Below, piece after piece: positions 10,124 through 18,652 of a stretch of DNA of 64,000 nt (position 1 is its first letter; every line of letters starts with the position of its first letter). The stretch spans positions 992,001 through 1,056,000 of the forward strand of contig CP053448.1 of the NCBI GenBank assembly GCA_013285445.1, given 5' to 3'. A program made the translations under genes and the position numbers. The notes below the pieces were generated by a model that saw only the letters and a list, made by a program, of their open reading frames with translations, ran no database searches and was not told where the DNA came from. Source of the stretch: Pseudomonadota bacterium. Lineage in GTDB: Bacteria; Pseudomonadota; Gammaproteobacteria; Xanthomonadales; Wenzhouxiangellaceae.

Positions 10124-10513
10124 ATGGAACTGCTGATTCCCGTTTCGCCCGGCGAGCTGCTCGACAAGCTCACCATCCTCGAGATCAAGCTTGAGCGGAT
10201 TGACGATCCCGGCAAGCGCGCCAACGTTCGGTGTGAGCACGAGCAGCTCAGCCGGGTCTGGAACGAATCCGGCCTGGAGAACGAACAGATCGCGGATCTG
10301 CGCGATCAGCTGCGCCGTATCAACGAGGCCTTGTGGGCCATCGAGGACGACATCCGTGACGAGGAGCGCCGGCAGCGTTTCGGCGATCGCTTCGTCGAGC
10401 TCGCCCGGTCGGTCTATTTCCGCAACGACGACCGCGCCGCCATCAAGAAGCAGATCAATCTGACGCTGGGTTCGGCCATTGTCGAGGAGAAGTCCTACCA
10501 GGACTACCGCTGA
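10124..10513 (+). CDS. DUF6165 family protein, LPS-core neighbourhood
   Basis: Small soluble protein of 129 residues, recognised as DUF6165 by its opening MELLIPVSPGELLDKLTILE and its tail SAIVEEKSYQDYR. It is mostly charged helix. Biochemical function is unknown. ATG 10124 is chosen over 10094 because AAGGACG lies just before it and the conserved domain starts there. It converges on, and overlaps by 10 bp, a GT9 glycosyltransferase, with a Kdo-kinase-like gene beyond. That context suggests a role tied to LPS core synthesis, which is inference only. Confidence 0.8.
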   Translation: MELLIPVSPGELLDKLTILEIKLERIDDPGKRANVRCEHEQLSRVWNESGLENEQIADLRDQLRRINEALWAIEDDIRDEERRQRFGDRFVELARSVYFRNDDRAAIKKQINLTLGSAIVEEKSYQDYR

Positions 10514-11580
10514 CTGGCCGCACCGGCGGCAGTCTGGCCGCCTGACAGCAGGTGTTCGACCCGTTCAATGACCGAGCCGGCATCGATCAGGTCCATGACG
10601 CCCGGGTATTCGAGCCGCTTGCCCCAAGGCAGCGCTTCCGGCGGTTTCCCGGCAAACTCTCGTGCCGCTTCGGGAAAGCGATCGACGCAATGCTCAAGGC
10701 TGCCGAATGGACCGGAGCGTCGGCTCCAGGTGGCCGCATACAGACCGATGACTGGTCGTCCCAGCGCGGCCGCGAAGTGCGCCGGTCCGGCATCAGGCGT
10801 GATCAGGCAGGCCGCCCGGTCGAGCATCGCCAGGGCCTGCTTGAGCGTGTCCTGACCGATGAGATTGAGCGGCCGGTGGCGCATCTGTCGCTCGATGTCG
10901 CAACCCAGACGTCGCTCGGCATCGCTTGGCCCGCCAACCAGAATAACGGGCCGACCGGTCGTTGCAATAATCCAGTCAGCCACCTCGGCGTATCCGCGCG
11001 CATGCCAGTTGCGCAGCCGATGGCTCGAGGCCGGGCTGATCAGGACGGCTCGATGCGGGTCGGGCTGGTGGCGCTGAGCGAATTCGACAGCATCATCAGG
11101 GATCGGCGGTCGCCGGTCGATGCCCTCGGCTGGCAACCCGAAATGGCGCGCAAACTCGAGAAAGGCCAGGGCCTGATGCTGAAACGGCACCGCTGCGATA
11201 CGCTCCCCGACGACCAGCCCATGCCCTTCCCTGGACCGGAGCCGGTCAAACCCGACACGGCGGCGGGCGCGCACGATCATTGACAGCAGGTTGGCGCGCA
11301 GCGACACCTGTGCGTGCACCAGCACGTCGAAGCGGCGTCCGGCCAGGCGGCGCCTCAGCATGGCGATGCCGGCACGACCGGCGGTCTTGTCGAATACAAT
11401 GAACTCAACGCCCGGCAAGTCGGCAACCAGCCGATGCTCCGGTTTACCGATAATCCAGGTCACTGAGAGGTTCGGCCAGGCGTGCTGAAAGGCCCGCACC
11501 ACGGGCACCATGTTGCATACATCGCCCAGCGCCGACAGGCGCAGCAGACACAGTGACTCAGGCGGTGCGGATTGGATCAC
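10504..11580 (-). CDS. Glycosyltransferase family 9 (LPS heptosyltransferase-like)
   Basis: GT-B fold enzyme expected to transfer ADP-heptose (or a related donor) to the LPS inner core at the cytoplasmic face of the inner membrane. The N-terminal LRLSALGDVCNMVPVVRA and the C-terminal ITPDAGPAHFAAALGRPVIG are the family's acceptor and donor signatures. GTG 11580 gives 358 residues; an ATG at 11613 would add 11 residues and overlap the divergent kinase start. It could be WaaF-, WaaC- or WaaQ-like; which one cannot be told here. Confidence 0.85.
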   Translation of the reverse strand: MIQSAPPESLCLLRLSALGDVCNMVPVVRAFQHAWPNLSVTWIIGKPEHRLVADLPGVEFIVFDKTAGRAGIAMLRRRLAGRRFDVLVHAQVSLRANLLSMIVRARRRVGFDRLRSREGHGLVVGERIAAVPFQHQALAFLEFARHFGLPAEGIDRRPPIPDDAVEFAQRHQPDPHRAVLISPASSHRLRNWHARGYAEVADWIIATTGRPVILVGGPSDAERRLGCDIERQMRHRPLNLIGQDTLKQALAMLDRAACLITPDAGPAHFAAALGRPVIGLYAATWSRRSGPFGSLEHCVDRFPEAAREFAGKPPEALPWGKRLEYPGVMDLIDAGSVIERVEHLLSGGQTAAGAASQR

Positions 11581-11594
11581 GGCAGCACGTAGCG

Positions 11595-12302
11595 ATGGAT
11601 GACAGACACCCAAGGGAGAAGCACGAGGCCAGCTTCAGATCGGCCGACACCGTCATTCTATACGACCCGCAGGCGGTCGACGTGGTCAGTCCGGACTGGC
11701 TGCAACCCCGGTTCTGGCGGCAGCGCAATGCGGTGCTGGGAACCTTGGGCGGCAGAGGCCAGGCGCTGGCGGTTGCGACCGAGGCCGGTCCGGCGGTGTT
11801 GCGCCGCTATTGCCGGGGCGGGCAGGCCGCGCGCATCAGCCGGGATCGGTACGTCTTCCTTGGCTACGAACGCAGCCGGAGCCTGCGAGAGTGGCGCGTC
11901 ATGCGGCGGCTCAGGGAACTGGGCCTGCCGGTGCCGCGGCCGCTAATGGCCAGCTGCGAACGCGCCGGAGTGACCTACCGTGCCGGGCTGTTGACGGCAC
12001 TGATTCCAGACGCCCGCAGTCTGGCCGAAGCGGGTGCCGGGCTGACTGCCGCGGACTGGCGGTCACTGGCCGACACGCTGGCGCGTCTGTTCAGTGCCGG
12101 CGTGGTGCACGCCGACCTCAACGCACACAACCTGCTGCGCGACAGGATCGGCTGCTGGTATGTAATCGATTTCGATCGTGCCCGTATTCAGCCGGGCCCG
12201 GCCGATCCGGCTCCCATGATCAGACGTCTCCAGCGCTCAATGGCCAAAATGGGCATCCGTGCCGGTCGCGACTGGCTTGAACGATTCTCCACGCGAGCGT
12301 AA
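11595..12302 (+). CDS. kdkA: 3-deoxy-D-manno-octulosonic acid kinase-like protein
   Basis: LPS kinase of the Kdo/WaaP superfamily, expected to phosphorylate Kdo of the inner core using ATP. The protein is 235 residues from ATG 11595. The catalytic loop VVHADLNAHNLL and the metal-binding IDFDRARI are intact, and YRAGLLTALIPDARSL fits the hinge. The start is uncertain: no clear ribosome-binding site precedes 11595, and an in-frame GTG occurs at 11553. It diverges from the GT9 gene with only about 14 bp between starts, so the promoters must overlap the coding regions. Confidence 0.82.
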   Translation: MDDRHPREKHEASFRSADTVILYDPQAVDVVSPDWLQPRFWRQRNAVLGTLGGRGQALAVATEAGPAVLRRYCRGGQAARISRDRYVFLGYERSRSLREWRVMRRLRELGLPVPRPLMASCERAGVTYRAGLLTALIPDARSLAEAGAGLTAADWRSLADTLARLFSAGVVHADLNAHNLLRDRIGCWYVIDFDRARIQPGPADPAPMIRRLQRSMAKMGIRAGRDWLERFSTRA

Positions 12303-12315
12303 CCGCGCGCTTCGG

Positions 12316-12341
12316 GGCGAATAAATCAGTCGATATTCGCC
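12316..12341. terminator. Bidirectional hairpin between kdkA and the lonB-like gene
   Basis: GGCGAATA (12316-12323) pairs perfectly with TATTCGCC (12334-12341) over a 10-nt loop that contains the stop codon of the minus-strand gene. It is placed to terminate both convergent transcripts, though a T-run is lacking. Confidence 0.45.
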
Positions 12342-14656
12342 CGCGCCAGTCCCAACACCGAATCGTCTGGAAAGGCCCCGTTTTTCCACTTGCCGGCGGG
12401 TTTGTCGGTCAGCAGTTCGAGGACGTCGCTAACGCTATTGGCTCGATAGATGTGGAACTGGTCGTTGGTGCAGGCTTTGATGATGCGCCGGTCCAGATTG
12501 AGAACGTCGGCATTGGCGGCCGGGATGATCGTGCCCTGCTGTCCATTGAGTGCGGTCAGTTGGCACGCTTCGAAAAACCCCTCGATGCGCTCGTTCACGA
12601 AAGCGACCGGCTCGGGCTGCCCGTGTGCATCGAGACTGCCGATTACGGCCAGATCCTGGCGTAGCGGGATTTCGGCGAGGGTCGCGATCAGACAGCAGGC
12701 TTGCCCCAGCAGGGTGGACGGCAGATCACTGGTCTCGGTCAGGCCGGTCGCCTGAAGCGTGGCCTGGATGGGTCTCAGGCGGTCGAAGTGGAGCAACTCG
12801 GCCAGTGCGACAAGCAGCCACGGGGCGGCAAGATCCGGCTGAGGCTTCGTATCCAGCAGCAGCGAGACCTCTGGTGCTGAATGGCGCTTGATGATCGCGC
12901 TGACGCAAACCGGCAGGGCCTGGGTTTCTGCGGCGTTGCGCTGACAGGGCACCACGTTGATGCGGGCACTTGAACGGCCGCGCAGGCGGACCCGTCCGGT
13001 GTCGACATCGAGCTGGATCTGCTCCAGGCAGGCGACCCCGGCGCGCTGCCGTATGCGGCTGGCGGCCTGCTCGACATGCTCGCGCCCGATCTCTGAGTCA
13101 TCTTCCGACGCGGCCAGGAAGGAGGCTTCCCTGACCAGTTCGCTCAGCCGGCCCGCGCGTGTAGTCAGGCGTCCGGGCCGATCAGCCAGTCGCGCGCTGT
13201 ATTCGAGTACGGCAGTCAGTGCCGGTCGGCCGAGCGGAAGGATGGACTCCTCCTGGACCAGGGCTGACATCAGCCGGCAGGTGCGCTCGATGCCGGACTC
13301 GTCATGTGCAATGGTGTCGGCAAGATCGGCCAGGATGCGGAAGCGGCGATTGAACTCGGGGCTGAGTGACTCAAGCCGTCGATACGCGTCATTGTCACCC
13401 ACGAGAATGATGCTGACGTCGATCGGCACCGGCTCCGGCCGCAGGGATTGCGTGGCCAGGCCGGCATCGGCATCCTGGGTCATGATCTCGACCTCACCGG
13501 TGCGCAGAATCTGCAGCAGGTGACGAAACACCTCCGGATTGGCGAAGAGCTCCTCGGCATCGAGCACGAGAAAGCCGCCGTCGGCCTGGATGATGGCGCC
13601 GGACCGGATGCCGTGAAACGATGCGACGGCGCGGCCGCCGCTGCGCCAGGTTGGATCGACAGTGCCGAACAGTGTGCCGGCGGCGACGACTCCGGCCGAG
13701 ACCAGCGGGGCCCGGTCGGTGCGCGGCGCGGTGTTAAGCACGTTGACCGCATACAACACGGTCGGATCGGCCAGTTGACTTGTTTCGTGCCCGATACGCT
13801 TTTCGAGCACGTCATCGATGACTTCCCGCAGAAAAGCGTCAATACCCGGCGCCTTGAAGCGCTGCGAGATCTCGGCGGTCATCTCCCCGAGAATGCGGGC
13901 GGTCTCGGTGATGTCGATCTGCTCGATATGCTTGTGCGCCTGCTGCCACTTCTGCCGGATTTGCCGGGAGACCTTGTGCAGGTCGTCCTCGTAGGTCTTG
14001 ATGCGATCTTCGATCTGCTTGCGATCATCATCGGTCGCCTGCTTGCGGGCGACCATGTTGCGGAACTCTTCCAACGAGACCGGCTTGCCCATGATCTTCA
14101 CGGCAATCTGCAGTCGGGCGTTCGGACCGGCCTGGCTGCGTACCAGGGCCAGACCGTCTCCATCAAGGCGTTTCTCAAGTGGTCTGAGCAGCAGCCGAAC
14201 ATCGCGTTCAGCCGCTTCCCGGCGTGCCTCCCGGCGCCCGCGAATCGGATCGTTTTCCAGAATTTCGGGCAGGCGTTCGCGGATGAACAACGCAATCCGG
14301 TGCATCTGCTTCTGAAAGGGCCGCCCCTCGCCCGGGGGGAGGATGATCAGCCGTGGCCGATCGGGGTTGGCGAAATTGTGAACGAAGCAGTAATCCCGGG
14401 TTTGGCGTGGTTTGGGACGGGCCGAGTTGAACACGCTGCTGAGCAAACGATGGCGGCCGCTGTCGTGCGGACCGCGCACGAAGATGTGCTGATTGTGTCC
14501 GGGTGCCGCGATACCGTAGCGCAGGGCTTCGGCCGCTGTTTCCTGGCCCAGCGTCCCGTCGAGTACAGGAATCTCGCGCGTTGATTCTCCGGGCAGCAAC
14601 CGATGGTTGAGCTGCCAGCGCAGCTGCTCTGCAGGAATTGCCTGTCGCCTCATCAT
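12326..14656 (-). CDS. LonB/YcbZ-type AAA+ protein with altered proteolytic dyad
   Basis: Large 776-residue member of the LonB-like (AAA_32/Lon C-terminal) family. An N-terminal ATPase part has a degenerate P-loop IFVRGPHDSGRHRLL and a Walker B in GGFLVLDAEELF; a charged helical insertion follows. The C-terminal Lon protease domain is recognisable (EIPLRQDLAVIGSLDAHGQP, IEGFFEACQL, GTIIPAAN). In active relatives the dyad lies in GDSAS and GGVNEKIEGFF; here the regions read DLPSTLLG and AFVNERIEGFF, so the serine may persist but lysine is arginine (codon CGC near 12591) and two glycines are lost. The start ATG 14656 follows GAGGGTGAC. Unfoldase or chaperone activity without proteolysis is plausible. 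Confidence 0.85.
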   Translation of the reverse strand: MMRRQAIPAEQLRWQLNHRLLPGESTREIPVLDGTLGQETAAEALRYGIAAPGHNQHIFVRGPHDSGRHRLLSSVFNSARPKPRQTRDYCFVHNFANPDRPRLIILPPGEGRPFQKQMHRIALFIRERLPEILENDPIRGRREARREAAERDVRLLLRPLEKRLDGDGLALVRSQAGPNARLQIAVKIMGKPVSLEEFRNMVARKQATDDDRKQIEDRIKTYEDDLHKVSRQIRQKWQQAHKHIEQIDITETARILGEMTAEISQRFKAPGIDAFLREVIDDVLEKRIGHETSQLADPTVLYAVNVLNTAPRTDRAPLVSAGVVAAGTLFGTVDPTWRSGGRAVASFHGIRSGAIIQADGGFLVLDAEELFANPEVFRHLLQILRTGEVEIMTQDADAGLATQSLRPEPVPIDVSIILVGDNDAYRRLESLSPEFNRRFRILADLADTIAHDESGIERTCRLMSALVQEESILPLGRPALTAVLEYSARLADRPGRLTTRAGRLSELVREASFLAASEDDSEIGREHVEQAASRIRQRAGVACLEQIQLDVDTGRVRLRGRSSARINVVPCQRNAAETQALPVCVSAIIKRHSAPEVSLLLDTKPQPDLAAPWLLVALAELLHFDRLRPIQATLQATGLTETSDLPSTLLGQACCLIATLAEIPLRQDLAVIGSLDAHGQPEPVAFVNERIEGFFEACQLTALNGQQGTIIPAANADVLNLDRRIIKACTNDQFHIYRANSVSDVLELLTDKPAGKWKNGAFPDDSVLGLARANID

Positions 14657-14712
14657 GTCACCCTCGAACCTTCGTGTGGGTCTGGCACCCCCTATCTTGC
14701 CCGATCAATGTA

Positions 14713-15714
14713 CTACACACTGGCATCTTGCAGCGATACCTGTTGGCGGGCACTGCTTTCGGCGAAGCTCAGCCACGCCTCGGCGGTTTCGCGGGGTTTT
14801 TCCAGCATTGGCAGATGGCCGGTCGCGGGCAGCAGCAGGGTCTGCGCATGCGACATGCGATCGGCCAGTACATTCAGTCCCTGCGGGTGCAGCACCTGGT
14901 CGGCCTGGCCCCAGACGATCAGTGCCGGCACCGTCAGACCGGAGGCCAGCGCTTCGAGCGGTGTGGACCGAAAGCGCAGGTCGGCAAACACCCGCTCGGC
15001 GCGGCTGACGCTGTTCGCCGCGCGGCGGGCCAGGTAGCGCTTGAGAGGGGTTGGCAGGTAGGGCGGACGGACAAAACAGTAATCGAGTAGCCGCTCGAAA
15101 TCCCGCAAGTCGCGAACCACGAGCGGATTGTGGTGGCCGGCATAGACCGCCTCGTACAGCGGTGAATAGGGCGCGCTGTGCAATCCGCCCGGAGCCAGCA
15201 GCCACAAACCGCGTACGCGCGCCGGCGCCTGATGTGCCACGGCCACTGCCAGGTAGCCGCCCATGGAATTGCCGCCAACATAGAAGCGCTCGATTCGCAT
15301 GGCATCGAGCAGCGCCAGCACCTTTGCCGCCATGTATTCAATGCGGTAGTCGGGCATTGCTCCGACCCGTGTTTCGCCAAACCCGGGCAGGTCAGGCGCG
15401 ATGACGCGAAAATGGGAAGTCAGATGACGGGCAGCGCGGTTGAAGTGGTCGGCATCGGCGTTGAAGCCGTGCAGCAGGATCAGCGGCTCGCCATGGCCTC
15501 CGGTGAGCACGTGCCAGTCGATGTCTGCGATCGGGCAGCGTTCGCTTTTCCGGCCACAGCGAGTACGCTCGAAACGGATCATTACCCGAGCCAGCGGGCC
15601 GGGCCACACGCGCCAGGCCAGAACAGCGCCAAGTGCGATCAGCCCCAGCACCGCTGCCGAGATCAGGTATTCTTCGACCATTTTCAACGTGCCGAAAGCT
15701 TGAATACCGCCCAA
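14713..15714 (-). CDS. Membrane-anchored alpha/beta hydrolase
   Basis: An N-terminal hydrophobic segment (about residues 14-34) anchors an alpha/beta hydrolase domain. Visible parts are the oxyanion loop LLHGFNADADHF, the nucleophile elbow GNSMGG, the acid region VWGQADQVLHP and the catalytic histidine in ATGHLPMLEKP. Substrate unknown; lipases and esterases of this layout are common. The longest frame begins at TTG 15714; ATG 15681 (322 residues, MVEEYLIS) is an equally good start and keeps the anchor. It lies 56 bp upstream of the lonB-like gene on the same strand. Confidence 0.8.
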   Translation of the reverse strand: MGGIQAFGTLKMVEEYLISAAVLGLIALGAVLAWRVWPGPLARVMIRFERTRCGRKSERCPIADIDWHVLTGGHGEPLILLHGFNADADHFNRAARHLTSHFRVIAPDLPGFGETRVGAMPDYRIEYMAAKVLALLDAMRIERFYVGGNSMGGYLAVAVAHQAPARVRGLWLLAPGGLHSAPYSPLYEAVYAGHHNPLVVRDLRDFERLLDYCFVRPPYLPTPLKRYLARRAANSVSRAERVFADLRFRSTPLEALASGLTVPALIVWGQADQVLHPQGLNVLADRMSHAQTLLLPATGHLPMLEKPRETAEAWLSFAESSARQQVSLQDASV

Positions 15715-15868
15715 GCATAACCCATCACCCGGCGCTCAAGGCAGCGCGGCCGAACGTTGGTGCGGCCGGGAACGGTGGTGCCGGTCACCAGTCCCTGGAG
15801 GCACATCGGTACATCGGCACAGCGGTAGAATACGGGCCCCACTTCGAGTGCAAGGCAGGCTGGCGATC

Positions 15869-16360
15869 ATGCCCGCATTGATTGTCGCGATGGTCGTGAT
15901 CGTGGCCAGCGCCAACTACCTGGTTCAGTTTCCGGTCAATGACTGGCTGACCTGGGGCGCGCTGACCTACCCGCTGTCCTACTTCATCACCGATCTGACC
16001 AATCGACGATTCGGGCCGAAACGCGCGCGCATCGTGGTTTACGCCGGATTCGCGCTGGCCGTGGTGTTTTCGGTCTGGCTGGCGAGCGCGCGCATTGCGC
16101 TCGCCTCAGGAACCGCCTTCCTGGTTTCTCAGCTGATGGATGTGGCTCTGTTCGATCGGCTGCGCCGGCGCGCCTGGTGGCAGCCGCCGCTGTTTTCCAG
16201 CGTCGTCGGCTCGCTGATCGATACGCTTGTGTTTTTCGCCCTGGCCTTCTACGCAACCGGCATGCCGTGGGTGACCCTGGCGATCGGTGACTATGGCGTC
16301 AAGCTGCTCATTGCCCTGGCGCTGCTGGCGCCCTGGCGGCTTGTGGTTTCGCGTGGGTGA
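15869..16360 (+). CDS. VUT family transporter (probable queuosine precursor uptake)
   Basis: Integral membrane protein of 163 residues with about five hydrophobic helices. The block TYPLSYFITDLTNRRFG and the later SQLMDVALFDRLR match the VUT/YhhQ family, which imports queuosine precursors such as preQ0 or preQ1. It is shorter than E. coli YhhQ but within the range of short VUT proteins. ATG 15869 is used; the upstream frame adds only seven residues. It is translationally coupled to the next gene by an 8-bp overlap. Confidence 0.8.
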   Translation: MPALIVAMVVIVASANYLVQFPVNDWLTWGALTYPLSYFITDLTNRRFGPKRARIVVYAGFALAVVFSVWLASARIALASGTAFLVSQLMDVALFDRLRRRAWWQPPLFSSVVGSLIDTLVFFALAFYATGMPWVTLAIGDYGVKLLIALALLAPWRLVVSRG

Positions 16361-17228
16361 GTTCTTTTCGGTGGCCTGCGCGGCCTGCTGGGCGCTGGCG
16401 GTTGTCCTGTTCCGGCGTTCCGGCGAAACCCTGCCGGCCTTCGAGCTGAACCTGTTCAAGAATCTCCTGGCCACCGCGCTGATGGTGCCCACGATCCTGC
16501 TGGTCGAGGGCGGGGGCGGGCCGGGCTACTCGCCATTGCAATGGTTGGTCGTGATCCTGTCGGGCGTGGTTGGCATTGCCGTGGCCGATACCTGGTATCT
16601 GCGCGCGTTGAACCTGATGGGGGCATCACGCACCGGAGTTGTCGCCAGCCTCTATTCGCCGTTCGTCATTCTGCTGTCGATCGGGTTTCTCGGCGAACGG
16701 CTTGTGTGGTGGCAGTACTTCGGCTTCGTGCTGGTTCTCGGTGGAATCCTGCTGGTGACCTGGCGCCAGAACCGGCGTGACGTCTCGCTGCAGGCCATTC
16801 AGCTCGGCGTGTCCTTCGGAGCGGGGGCCGTCTTGTTGATGGCCATTGGCATCGTCATGGTCAAGCCAGTTCTCGAGACCCAATCGTTCACCTGGACCAT
16901 GGGCGTTCGGCTGGCGGCCGGATCAGTCGGTATGCTGCTGTTTCTGCGCCTGACCAGAGGCGGGAAAAGGAGCCTGATGCACTATCGCTCGTCGCAGCCG
17001 TGGCTCACCATCGTGATCGGAAGCCTGCTGGGCAGCTATGTTTCGATGATGCTCTGGCTGGCCGGCTACAAGTTGACCCAGGCCTCGGTTGCCGCGGTTC
17101 TCAACGAAACCGCTGCGGCCTTCATCGTGCTGTTTGCCTGGCTGTTTCTGGACGAGGAAATGAGCCCGCGGCGAATGGCCGGTATCGTGCTGACCTTCCT
17201 GGGCGTGGCGGTGATGGTGGGCCGATAA
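16353..17228 (+). CDS. EamA/DMT-family permease
   Basis: Ten-helix drug/metabolite transporter of 291 residues built from two EamA repeats (approximately 1-140 and 150-290). GTG 16353 lies in GTGGGTGA, overlapping the VUT stop; the longer frame to 16287 reads through VUT coding sequence. The second repeat ends with the typical AAAFIVLFAWLFLDEEMSP and GIVLTFLGVAVM. Substrate unknown. It converges on the M48 gene. Confidence 0.85.
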   Translation: MGEFFSVACAACWALAVVLFRRSGETLPAFELNLFKNLLATALMVPTILLVEGGGGPGYSPLQWLVVILSGVVGIAVADTWYLRALNLMGASRTGVVASLYSPFVILLSIGFLGERLVWWQYFGFVLVLGGILLVTWRQNRRDVSLQAIQLGVSFGAGAVLLMAIGIVMVKPVLETQSFTWTMGVRLAAGSVGMLLFLRLTRGGKRSLMHYRSSQPWLTIVIGSLLGSYVSMMLWLAGYKLTQASVAAVLNETAAAFIVLFAWLFLDEEMSPRRMAGIVLTFLGVAVMVGR

Positions 17229-17261
17229 TCGGCTCACGGGCGAGTGCGGGGCCGGGACGAG

Positions 17262-18551
17262 TTATTGAGCCGGATCGACAACACCCATTTCGACCAGCTG
17301 CGCGCGGGCCTTGCGGCCGGCCTCGGTGTCGGAGCCGGCGGCCGTGCGATAGTGCTCGATGGCCTGCTGCCGGTTGCCGCTGCGGCGTTCGACGTTACCC
17401 AGGTGATAATGACCATCGGCGGTTGGCAGGCGCTGCAGGCTGGCGCTCAGGTCATCGCGCGCTGCGGCCAGCTGGCCCGCCTGCTCATGCAGCATCCCGC
17501 GACGCAAGTGATAGTAGAACCAGCTGTCGTCGCATGCCAGCGCCGCATCAAACGCCGCTCTGGCCTGCGCATTCCGGTTCTGGGCCGCCAGGGCATCACC
17601 GCGCAGAGCGTGAAACAGGGCTTCACCGTCCTCGATTTCCAGCGCAGACCGGGCCCGCGCCAGCGCTTCGTCGGCACGACCTTCGGCAAGCGCCAGCCGG
17701 CCTTCATCGTGCGCCTTGTAAGCGGGAGCAAGTGCTGCGAGTCGGGCCATCGCCTGGCGGTATCCCGCACGCCCGAGTTGGCCACCGGCACCCAGCTCGG
17801 CCAGCGTGCTGCGGTTGCGGTCGACGCGCTCGGGTGAGGGCGGATGCGATGCGAATAATCCGTCCAGAAAACCGGGCTGCCGATTCTCTGACAGGCGTAC
17901 AAATGTCTCCTGCAGCTCGACTGCCGCGGCCGGGTCGTAACCGGCCCGCTGCATGTAGATCATGCCGTAGTAGTCGGCTTCGCGTTCGGCGTCTCGCGAA
18001 TAACGCTGCTGGATCAGCTGCGCGCCGAGCATACCCGACAGCACGGCAACCTGGGCGTAGTCATCGCGCTCGGTCGCTGCACCGACCGCGACTCCGCCGA
18101 GCACGACCGCGCCCTGGGCCAGGGCTGCGCGCGAAGCCGCTTGGGCGCTGTGGCGCGCAGCCGCGTGGACCACCTCGTGTCCCAGCACGGCGGCCAGCTC
18201 AGCCTCAGAACCGAGCTCGGTCAGCAAGCCGCGATTGATCGAGATCTTGCCGCCGGGCAGGGCCCAGGCATTTGGGACCGAGTTGTTGAGAACCTGGAAC
18301 TCGTACGGCAGCTGACGGTCGGCGTGTTCGGCAACCCGGGCACCGACACGCTGGACATAGTCGACCACGCCGGTGTCGACGACGAAATCGCCGCCCTGGG
18401 CCTGCCGCAGCGGCGCATACTGCTGCTCGCCGACGCTGCGCTCCCAGGCTTCGTTGTACAGGCTCAGCTCACGCTCGCCGGTGACCGGATTGACGGCACA
18501 GCCGGACACCGCCACAACAATCAGGGCCAGGACAGCGATTCTGTTTGTCAT
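17262..18551 (-). CDS. M48-family metalloprotease lipoprotein with TPR repeats (BepA/YfgC-like)
   Basis: Periplasmic zinc protease of the outer-membrane quality-control type, 429 residues. A lipobox VSGC places the lipidated cysteine at residue 18. HEVVH (H125, E126, H129) supplies zinc ligands and the general base, and the third ligand sits in the EREADYYGM region. The C-terminal third (after about residue 270) consists of TPR-like helical repeats (ARAALEI..., ARAAFDAALACD, LAAARDDLSASLQRL). By analogy with BepA it may process or degrade misfolded outer-membrane proteins. It is transcribed alone; a TATACT hexamer (minus strand, about 18592-18597) may be its -10. Confidence 0.9.
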   Translation of the reverse strand: MTNRIAVLALIVVAVSGCAVNPVTGERELSLYNEAWERSVGEQQYAPLRQAQGGDFVVDTGVVDYVQRVGARVAEHADRQLPYEFQVLNNSVPNAWALPGGKISINRGLLTELGSEAELAAVLGHEVVHAAARHSAQAASRAALAQGAVVLGGVAVGAATERDDYAQVAVLSGMLGAQLIQQRYSRDAEREADYYGMIYMQRAGYDPAAAVELQETFVRLSENRQPGFLDGLFASHPPSPERVDRNRSTLAELGAGGQLGRAGYRQAMARLAALAPAYKAHDEGRLALAEGRADEALARARSALEIEDGEALFHALRGDALAAQNRNAQARAAFDAALACDDSWFYYHLRRGMLHEQAGQLAAARDDLSASLQRLPTADGHYHLGNVERRSGNRQQAIEHYRTAAGSDTEAGRKARAQLVEMGVVDPAQ

Positions 18552-18652
18552 GACGCGTTCTCCGGTCAGGTGCTGTGCCGATCGACTCGAATAGTATACG
18601 TCCGTGCCCGGGCGGGGGAAGCTGAAGCCTGGCGTTCGTTCGGGGTGGCGTT

